This document shows, piece by piece, positions 40,674 through 46,681 of a DNA stretch of 46,681 bases (position 1 is its first letter; each line of letters starts with the position of its first letter). This DNA is from Streptomyces viridosporus (GTDB lineage: Bacteria > Actinomycetota > Actinomycetes > Streptomycetales > Streptomycetaceae): NCBI RefSeq assembly GCF_002078235.1, contig NZ_MSGP01000240.1, positions 1-46,681 on the forward strand, in the 5' to 3' direction. Position numbers and translations under genes: made by a program. Under the pieces are notes generated by a model, which searched no databases, was not told the DNA's origin, and saw nothing but the letters and a program-made list of their open reading frames with translations.

Positions 40674-41755
40674 TTCTCACCTGCCGCTTCGTTGTTGACG
40701 TACGGGGGCGTGGACCGGTCTTCCCATCTGTCGACCATGTACCGACCGGACTCGTGGTGGAACCAGTAGACGGAACTGAACCAGTTCCGCATATTGCCGA
40801 GGCAGGAGCGCACGGCGGCGCTCGTCTCCTTTCCTCGCACCGTGCCGTCGTCGAGGCCGTCGGCGAACCGTATGGCCTCCTGTTCCGCGTCCAGGAATTC
40901 ACTGATGCATTCCTCGACGCGACGCCTCACTTCCGCGATCGCTTCTTCGAGTGTCAGCCCCTCGTGCGTGATGAGACTGATTCCCAGATTGTGCACCTCG
41001 CTGCCCGCCATTTCCTTCGGCAGCGAGCACAGGTCGTTGTACCAGGCGGCGAATTCCTGGCTGAGCAGCGCCGCTTTCCGATAGGCCGGGTTCTTCCGCA
41101 CCTCGTCCGGGAGTTCGCAGCCCGCACTGGGCTCCAGGAGGTCGGTCCAGATCCAGTGCGCGAAGGTCAGCCGGCGAAGTTCCAGGTATTCCTCGACGGT
41201 GGGGACGATTCCCTCCGTGCGGTTGTGGAACTCCCGGTCGTACGCCTCGATCACCGCGTGGAAGTGCCGCGCGAACCGGGCGTTCCAGGTGCCGGACAGG
41301 AACGCGTACAGCCGCCGCACGCTGTCCGCGAGCCCCGCCACCACCGGATCCTCGTGACCCAGGTGGCCGGCGGGGTTGTCGAGGGCCGAGTGCAGCCGTT
41401 CCTTCAGCCTCCGCCAGGCGGCGGGGCGGCCGTGCACGATGTCGCGGTCGTGACGGTCGTCCCAGACGAAGAACCACGCGCTGTAGTCCGCTATCGCCTG
41501 CAGGACCTCGTCGGGAGCTCCCAAGTAGTAGCCCGCCATGAGGTCGGTGTAGCACAGCCCGTCGGCGTGTTCCTCCACCTTGTCGGCCGGCATGAGCCGC
41601 TTTTCGAGCAGCCACGTGCGGGTCGTCGCCTGGAGCTTCGGCCAATACGGGTGGAGTTGTCGGGGAAACGCTGCCTCGATCACCGGAAGGGACAGCGCCG
41701 GTGGAACTGCGATGGTGGTCGGTGTCGATGTGGTGCCGTGTGACAAAGCATGCAC
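40670..41755 (-). CDS. Epi-isozizaene synthase (class I sesquiterpene cyclase)
   Basis: 361 residues from the GTG at 41755, with GAGAGGGGA upstream; a TTG two codons earlier is unlikely. The Mg2+ motif DDRHD is at 99-103 ([13 protein letters not shown]), the NSE-type motif is in [12 protein letters not shown] and the C-terminal RY pair is in [10 protein letters not shown]. The length is exactly that of the S. coelicolor enzyme. It cyclises farnesyl diphosphate to epi-isozizaene, the precursor of albaflavenone. The stop overlaps the P450 start (ATGA), so the two are translated together. Confidence 0.97.
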   Translation of the reverse strand: MHALSHGTTSTPTTIAVPPALSLPVIEAAFPRQLHPYWPKLQATTRTWLLEKRLMPADKVEEHADGLCYTDLMAGYYLGAPDEVLQAIADYSAWFFVWDDRHDRDIVHGRPAAWRRLKERLHSALDNPAGHLGHEDPVVAGLADSVRRLYAFLSGTWNARFARHFHAVIEAYDREFHNRTEGIVPTVEEYLELRRLTFAHWIWTDLLEPSAGCELPDEVRKNPAYRKAALLSQEFAAWYNDLCSLPKEMAGSEVHNLGISLITHEGLTLEEAIAEVRRRVEECISEFLDAEQEAIRFADGLDDGTVRGKETSAAVRSCLGNMRNWFSSVYWFHHESGRYMVDRWEDRSTPPYVNNEAAGEK

Positions 41756-41974
41756 GAACAATCCCCTCTCAGCCGCCGGTTGCGCCGCGCGCCCGTCCCC
41801 CGTGCCGCGCGTGCGCCGGTGCGCATCCCCGTACCTCTATTCAGCACCACAACTGACCGCTCTGGGAATGGATTTGCCTCTTCCACCGCTCCTGGATGCC
41901 GGGGTTTCCCCTGGTGTGTCCGATTCCGGATCAGGGCGGGCCGATAAGGCATCGAACACATGACGGACGGACGA

Positions 41975-42013
41975 ACGGCGCCCGATCCGGGGGCAAGCCC
42001 GGTCGGACGCCGT
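41975..42013 (-). terminator. Terminator after def
   Basis: ACGGCG (41975-41980) with CGCCGT (42008-42013), extended inward to a long stem with one mismatch and a bulge, loop GGCAAG. The rest of the 291-bp gap holds the cyclase promoter zone, with no known operator seen. Confidence 0.65.
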
Positions 42014-42046
42014 GCGTGAAGGGGTTCCCGCCCCGGTGGCCGGGCG

Positions 42047-42697
42047 TCAGTCGTTGGCGACCACGGGGTAGCGCGGCTCGTTCTCGGCCATCTGCCGCAG
42101 CGCCTCCTTGCGTTCCCGCTTGGACAGCCGGTCGATGTAGAGGTAGCCGTAGAGGTGGTCGGTCTCGTGCTGCAGACACCGTGCGAAGTAGCCGGTGCCG
42201 CGTACCTTGACGGGGTTGCCCCACTCGTCCTGACCGGTCACCTCGGCGTAGTCGGGGCGGGCCAGCGGAGCGTAGGCGGTGGGCACCGACAGACAGCCCT
42301 CGTTGCTGTCGTCCAGCCGGCGCTTCTCGGCGGGCAGTTCGACCAGCTCGGGGTTGCAGACCACGCCGACGTGGCGCACGCCCTCGTCGTCCGGGCAGTC
42401 GTAGACGAAGACCTTCAGGTCGACGCCGATCTGGTTGGCGGCCAGGCCCACGCCCTCGGCGGTGCGCTGGCTGGCGAACATGTCGTCGACCAGCTTGCGC
42501 AGCTCGTCGTCGAACTCCGTGACGTCCCTGCACTCCTTGTGCAGCACCGGGTTCCCGACGACCGTGATCGGACGGGAGGTGCCGCGTTCGCGGTAGGCGG
42601 CCTCGCGCTCCTCGCAGTCCTCCGTGTCGATGACGTACCCCTCGTCGTCGACGGGGAGCACGCCCGCGTGCTGCTGATCGGTGTCCTGCTGAGCCAT
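42047..42697 (-). CDS. def: Peptide deformylase
   Basis: 216 residues. The three PDF motifs are all present: [10 protein letters not shown] (82-91), EGCLSVP (Cys135, metal ligand) and QHETDH (His177, Glu178, His181). It removes the formyl group from new N-terminal methionines. There is an N-terminal extension of about 40 residues ([20 protein letters not shown]) compared with short forms, normal for Streptomyces. Monocistronic with its own terminator. Confidence 0.97.
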   Translation of the reverse strand: MAQQDTDQQHAGVLPVDDEGYVIDTEDCEEREAAYRERGTSRPITVVGNPVLHKECRDVTEFDDELRKLVDDMFASQRTAEGVGLAANQIGVDLKVFVYDCPDDEGVRHVGVVCNPELVELPAEKRRLDDSNEGCLSVPTAYAPLARPDYAEVTGQDEWGNPVKVRGTGYFARCLQHETDHLYGYLYIDRLSKRERKEALRQMAENEPRYPVVAND

Positions 42698-42775
42698 GAC
42701 CGACGTATGCCTTCCTGGAAAACATGGGGTGTGGTGCTGATACAGGGTACGGCGACCGGTTCGCGGGCCCGCGCG

Positions 42776-43756
42776 CTAGCAGACCTCTTCCAGGTCCCGC
42801 CAGTCCCGTGAGTCCGGGCTGTCCGCCACCCATCCGTCCAGCAGGCCCCGGACCAGCGACGCCGGCGCGGCCACGCCGCACTCCCGCTCCGGCACCCACA
42901 GCTGCCCGTCGGTGCGGTGGCCGAGCGGCCCCGGGTGCCCCGGCTCGCTGTGGTCGTGCGGGTCGAGGTGCTCGCCCTCGCCCTCGTCGGACGGCATCCG
43001 GGACTCCGAGCACATCCGGCACAGCAGCCGTACGGAGGACGACCAGTCCTCGGCGGCGAAACCGGCGTCGGAGGCCAACTGCTCCAGGGCGTCCCGGTCA
43101 GCCTCGGACGCGGCCTCCAGCAGCACCACCCAGGTCGGCACCGGGGAGGGCGCCCACAACTCGATCTCGTCGAAGACCGGGTAGGTGTGCCCGGCGGCCG
43201 TGCTCCGCTCCCCGTGGGGCACGCCGTCGTGCAGCACGACCTCCCCCCAGCGGCGCCCGGAGGACGGCAGCGGGATGGACAGCACCTCGATCCGGGCGGG
43301 GTCCAGCCGCCGCCCCCACACGACCTCGGCCTCTCCTTCCGGGGAGAGCCGCACGGCCGCGCTGCCCAGGTCCATGCCGAGGGGCTCGCCGGAGTCGGTG
43401 GCCGGGCCGGGGATCCTGAGCCCGTAGGCCTGCCAGGCCCGCCGGGCCAGCGGCCAGTCCTGCAGGGCGGTGGCGGCGATGCCGACGTTCCACCAGTCGG
43501 GAGCCCCGGTGTCGCGGTCGAGCAGCGCGACGGCCCGCAGGCCCGCCGCGCGCGCCTGTTCCCAGTCGTGCCGGAACTTGTGCAGCAGCGCCAGGTTGAA
43601 CCACGACTCCGACAGCCAGGGTTCCAGATCGGCGGCCCGTGTCAGCAGCGCGCCCGCGTCCTCGTACCGACCGTCGCCGATGAGCGTGAACGCGCGGTCC
43701 GTGGCCTGCCGCCAGGAGGCGGAGGGCCGGTGCCGTCCCTTGCCGAAGATCCTCAC
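42776..43756 (-). CDS. Tetratricopeptide repeat protein
   Basis: 326 residues from the GTG at 43756 (VRIFGKGRHRPSASW). An ATG 37 codons upstream gives a longer version with weak support. Residues about 15-115 hold TPR-like helix pairs (DRAFTLIGDGRYEDAGALLTRAADLEPWLSESWFNLALLH in pieces). The rest is a beta-rich domain with WVVLLEAASEADRDALEQLASDAGF and the two-Cys segment LLCRMCSESRMPS. The family is common in Streptomyces without a known role. Confidence 0.82.
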   Translation of the reverse strand: MRIFGKGRHRPSASWRQATDRAFTLIGDGRYEDAGALLTRAADLEPWLSESWFNLALLHKFRHDWEQARAAGLRAVALLDRDTGAPDWWNVGIAATALQDWPLARRAWQAYGLRIPGPATDSGEPLGMDLGSAAVRLSPEGEAEVVWGRRLDPARIEVLSIPLPSSGRRWGEVVLHDGVPHGERSTAAGHTYPVFDEIELWAPSPVPTWVVLLEAASEADRDALEQLASDAGFAAEDWSSSVRLLCRMCSESRMPSDEGEGEHLDPHDHSEPGHPGPLGHRTDGQLWVPERECGVAAPASLVRGLLDGWVADSPDSRDWRDLEEVC

Positions 43757-43946
43757 GATTCCCGCCTGCCAGTTCCGTGCGGTGGGCTGGCTGTGTCTTT
43801 CCGCGCCCCCGGACACCCTCTTCTTCGCATCCAACCACGTACGGCCGGAGAGGCGCTCATTACCCATGGGTTACCCAGCCCCGGGCGGGGTCAGACAGTC
43901 CCGTTCACGGCCCCGGCCCCGCTCGGCCGCCGGACGCACCCGGCGT

Positions 43947-45185
43947 TCAGTTCCGGTCCGCACGCACCACCTCCGTGTTCCGCGACAGCACCCGGGCCAG
44001 TGCCTCCACCACCTCCGGGGCGTACTCCCCGGCGGTCGCCAGCCGCAGTTCCTCCAGCGCGGTCAGCGGCCCGCCGGGCCCTCCTTCCCGGGACTTCTCC
44101 TCGTACGCGTTCACCACCCGGACGATGCGCGCGGCGAGCGGCTGTTCCCGGTGCGGGTCGGCCTGCCGTTCGACGATCCGGGCCACCCGGGGGTCCACCC
44201 CGGTCTGGCGTACGACCGCGCCGCCGAGCAGGGCGATCCGCCGCTGCTCGGCGGCCGGCAGGTCGGCGGTGGCGCCCGCGGGAACCGGGTCGACGAGGCT
44301 GAGCTGGCCGATGTCGTGCATGAGGGCCGCGTACTCGAGCACGGTCAGCTCGGGTCCGGTCAGCCCGAGGTCCCGGCCCACCGCCCGGCTGAGCGCCGCG
44401 ACCCGGTGGGCGTGCCCGGCCGGGGTGTACCCGGCGATCTCGGTGGCCCGCGCGAGGGAGGCGATGGTCTGCCGGTAGGTGGCGCGCACGGCGGCGTACC
44501 GCCGGTAGGACAACTGTGCGAGCAGCAGCGGTACGGAGAAGACGGGCAGCGCCCACAGCCCCACGACCGCGACCCCGAGCGCCATCACCGCGCCCGTGGC
44601 CACCACGGCGGCCCCGATGCCGGGCACGGCCCGCAGTTCGTCGCGCAACGTCGGCAGGAAGGGCCACCCGGTGCGGGAGCGGGCCAGCGCGGCGGCGAGC
44701 ACGGCGTCGCACAGCGCGGTGAGGGACAGCAGGGCGAGCAGCAGCAGCGCGTGGGCCGACCCGCTCCAGTCGTCGAACGCGCCCTGGCTGTACAGGGGCT
44801 GGAAGCACACGGCGACGAAGCCGACGGTCAGCACCCGGCGGGCCAGCGGGTCGAGGGTGGGACCGTGGCCGCGCCCGACGTGCGGCACGCTGCCGAGCAG
44901 GGAGGCGGCGAGCACCACGGTGACGACCTGGGCGGCGCCGTGGTGGGTGGGCCGGCCGCCGGCCTCGCCGAGCAGCGCGTACGAGAGCGACCCGGCGGCG
45001 GCGAGCGGCGCGGCCTGCCTGATCCGGGTCCCGTTGCGCCGGGTGAGTTCGCCGACGGTGACGAGCAGGCCGAAGGCGAGGGCGGTACCGCGTTCCTCGA
45101 CGCCGTGGTGGAGGGTGGCGCCCAGGGATCCGGCGGCCAGGACGGCCGCGCAGATGTGGACGAGGGTGTGGAGCCCGGGCCTCAC
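43947..45185 (-). CDS. Membrane protein with degenerate HD (HD-GYP-like) phosphodiesterase domain
   Basis: 412 residues from GTG 45185, which overlaps the upstream stop (GTGA). About seven membrane helices fill residues 5-240. The HD-domain keeps the first part, HAHRVAALSRAVGRDLGL and LMHDIGQLSL (His-Asp), but the second metal-ligand block HHERxDGxGYP of true HD-GYP proteins is missing; at that place it reads IVERQADPHREQPL. It probably lost c-di-GMP hydrolysis and may be a binding or regulatory partner of the intact paralogue just upstream. Confidence 0.85.
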   Translation of the reverse strand: MRPGLHTLVHICAAVLAAGSLGATLHHGVEERGTALAFGLLVTVGELTRRNGTRIRQAAPLAAAGSLSYALLGEAGGRPTHHGAAQVVTVVLAASLLGSVPHVGRGHGPTLDPLARRVLTVGFVAVCFQPLYSQGAFDDWSGSAHALLLLALLSLTALCDAVLAAALARSRTGWPFLPTLRDELRAVPGIGAAVVATGAVMALGVAVVGLWALPVFSVPLLLAQLSYRRYAAVRATYRQTIASLARATEIAGYTPAGHAHRVAALSRAVGRDLGLTGPELTVLEYAALMHDIGQLSLVDPVPAGATADLPAAEQRRIALLGGAVVRQTGVDPRVARIVERQADPHREQPLAARIVRVVNAYEEKSREGGPGGPLTALEELRLATAGEYAPEVVEALARVLSRNTEVVRADRN

Positions 45186-46534
45186 CGGTGCGCCCCGGGC
45201 CGGTCGGTGACCGGTGCGGCGGGCGCGGGCACGGCGCGGGCGTCGTCGGCGGTGACCGCGGGGTGCCACCCGGCCCGGCCGATCACGTGCACCAGTGCGG
45301 CCACCATCCGCGGGTCGAAGTGGGATCCCGCGCACCGCTGGAGTTCCTTCAGGGCCACGGGCACGGGCCGGGCCCGGCTGTAGGAGCGGGTGGAGGTCAT
45401 CGCGTCGAAGGCGTCGGCGACGGCGACCACCCGTGCGGACTCCGGGATCTGACTGCCCATCAGTCCGTAGGGGTAGCCGGTGCCGTCCAGCCGTTCGTGG
45501 TGGTGCAGCACCGCCTCCCGGGCCTCGCCCAGGAAGGAGATCCCCCGCACCATCTCGTGCCCGTACTCGGGGTGCAGTTCGATCACCCGGCGCTCCTCGG
45601 GGGTGAGCGGACCGTCCTTGGTGAGCAGCCGGGTGGGCACGCCGAGCTTGCCGACGTCGTGCAGGATCCCCGCGAACCGCAGCACCTCGACCCGCTCGTC
45701 GTCCATGCCCAGTTCACGGGCGATCATCATGGAGGCCTGTCCGACGCGCTCACTGTGCCCGCGGGTGTACCCGTCCTTGATGTCGACGGCCTGGACGAGC
45801 GCGCGGATCGTCGCCTGGTGCGCGGCCCGTTCCCGGTGGTACTGGGCGAACGCCCACCACGAGACGCCCATCGGCAGCAGCACGAGCAGCGCGGCCACGG
45901 GACCGTAGGGGCTGCGCCACAGCAGGGCCATCATGAGCCCGGCGAGGCCGTGCACGGTGATCGGTGCCAGGGACCGCAGGAACAGCCGCCACCAGGCGAC
46001 CGCCGGCCCCGCCGTCCGTTCCCCGCGCCGGAGCGGTACGCCCGCCGTCAGCGCCAGGACGGCGCCGTCCAGCAGGGTGAGCACCAGGCAGAACGCCAGC
46101 ACCGCGACCCCGGCCGTCCCGAGCGCGAGCGGAACGTCGCAGTCCGCCACCGCCTCCCGGCCGCCGGCCGCCCGGTGGACCCGGCTCGCGGCCCACACGG
46201 CGAGCACCAGCCGGCCGGCCCGCCAGAGCCGCCGGGCCGGGTACGGCCGCCGCGCCACGGGCACGAGCAGTGCCCCGGGCAGGACGGCCAGCGCCGCGGC
46301 GGACGGCGGCAGCAGGAAGGCCCCGGCGAGCAGGACGGGGTAGAAGGTTCCGCCCGGGTGCGGAGTGCCGACGAGGCGCGACCGGGCGAGGAACTCGCAG
46401 CCGCCGTACAGCGCGGCGAGCAGGGCGACCGCCCGCCAGGGGACGGGGACGCCCGGGAGGGGCAGCAGACAGAGCAGGCCCGACAGGGCGACACCGGCGA
46501 CCAGCGCGCGGGCCCGTCCCGGTAACGCTTCCAT
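45182..46534 (-). CDS. Membrane-bound HD-GYP domain phosphodiesterase
   Basis: 450 residues, GGGGAGGGG before the ATG. Six to seven membrane helices in residues 1-230, then a full HD-GYP domain: GHSERVGQASMMIARELGM, ILHDVGKLGVP, HPEYGHEMV, VLHHHERLDGTGYPYGL and VADAFDAMTSTRSY. Such domains cleave cyclic di-GMP, a key developmental signal in Streptomyces (BldD, RsiG-WhiG). It overlaps the degenerate paralogue by 4 bp, so they are made together. Confidence 0.92.
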   Translation of the reverse strand: MEALPGRARALVAGVALSGLLCLLPLPGVPVPWRAVALLAALYGGCEFLARSRLVGTPHPGGTFYPVLLAGAFLLPPSAAALAVLPGALLVPVARRPYPARRLWRAGRLVLAVWAASRVHRAAGGREAVADCDVPLALGTAGVAVLAFCLVLTLLDGAVLALTAGVPLRRGERTAGPAVAWWRLFLRSLAPITVHGLAGLMMALLWRSPYGPVAALLVLLPMGVSWWAFAQYHRERAAHQATIRALVQAVDIKDGYTRGHSERVGQASMMIARELGMDDERVEVLRFAGILHDVGKLGVPTRLLTKDGPLTPEERRVIELHPEYGHEMVRGISFLGEAREAVLHHHERLDGTGYPYGLMGSQIPESARVVAVADAFDAMTSTRSYSRARPVPVALKELQRCAGSHFDPRMVAALVHVIGRAGWHPAVTADDARAVPAPAAPVTDRPGAHR

Positions 46535-46681
46535 GAGCCCCTCCCCGACCGTGCCCGCCGTGCTCGACCTGCCGCCCCCGTCAGGCTCTGGAGCCTAGGA
46601 CGGCGAAGGGCGCCTCCACGGGCCGATAACCCGCGGATTAGCACGTACGAGTGACGACGGGCCCCGTACGGGGCGGTCACG
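46535..46681 (-). promoter_or_regulatory. Upstream region of the HD-GYP pair
   Basis: Holds a 14-bp palindrome AGGCTC-TG-GAGCCT at 46583-46596, with TAGGCT on the minus strand as a weak -10. No gene start is seen before the window ends. Confidence 0.3.

Overview
The window is chromosomal DNA from a high-GC actinomycete, almost certainly Streptomyces. The evidence is strong codon bias toward G/C third positions, a nickel superoxide dismutase with its maturation peptidase, a WhiB-family gene (wblE), a SigB-type sigma operon (sigH), the GntR regulator DasR, a cobalamin-riboswitch-controlled nrdABS operon, and the epi-isozizaene synthase / CYP170A1 pair that makes albaflavenone. Gene order matches the conserved core-chromosome arc that carries these genes in S. 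coelicolor, read in one direction. I see no phage, plasmid, insertion sequence, CRISPR array, tRNA or rRNA.

Layout. 0.2-3.1 kb: a DUF4097 adhesin-like gene with a PadR regulator, then a two-gene HTH/Clp-N unit that looks autoregulated and leaderless. 3.2-5.6 kb: quinone-type oxidoreductase and malic enzyme. 6.2-8.9 kb: a complete polar-amino-acid ABC importer. 9-11.4 kb: methyltransferase, CGNR zinc-finger regulator, sodX and sodN. 11.6-15.8 kb: an accessory block with an orphan cytochrome oxidase subunit I, a small membrane protein, a SLOG-like protein and a GNAT. Three DevR/OsdR-like boxes lie in front of the oxidase and SLOG-like genes. 16-18.7 kb: a family 2B encapsulin-type shell protein (EshA family, HK97 fold with a cyclic-nucleotide-binding insert) followed by a polyprenyl diphosphate synthase with a disordered N-terminal tail, i.e. 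a likely shell plus cargo. 19-22.7 kb: a leaderless-secretion amidase (no signal peptide), a PLP desulfhydrase/ACC-deaminase-like enzyme, a Na+/H+ antiporter and a UBP zinc-finger protein. 23-28.4 kb: anti-sigma factor, sigH, a small membrane protein, diacylglycerol kinase, wblE and a PdtaS-like histidine kinase, an order that recalls the sigH-rshA-whiB1-pdtaS neighbourhood of mycobacteria.

28.7-31.5 kb: TetR regulator, a possible SDR relic, nagB and dasR with three DasR (dre) sites. The dasABC/dasD genes that lie between dasR and nagB in S. coelicolor are absent here. 31.7-34.2 kb: DUF3311 plus sodium:solute symporter (MctP type) and a GNAT. 34.2-39.3 kb: NrdR boxes, cobalamin riboswitch, nrdA, nrdB, a small membrane protein on the other strand and the AraC-type nrdS. 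39.3-41.8 kb: cyp170A1 and epi-isozizaene synthase. 42-46.5 kb: peptide deformylase, a TPR protein and two overlapping membrane HD-domain phosphodiesterase genes, one canonical HD-GYP and one degenerate.

How the parts connect. Many genes handle stress, redox or dormancy signals (NiSOD, SigH, WblE, the extra oxidase, class I RNR under oxygen- and B12-linked control). A second theme is isoprenoid chemistry (encapsulated polyprenyl synthase, sesquiterpene cyclase and P450). All functional calls come from reading translated sequence and recognising family motifs; no database search was run.
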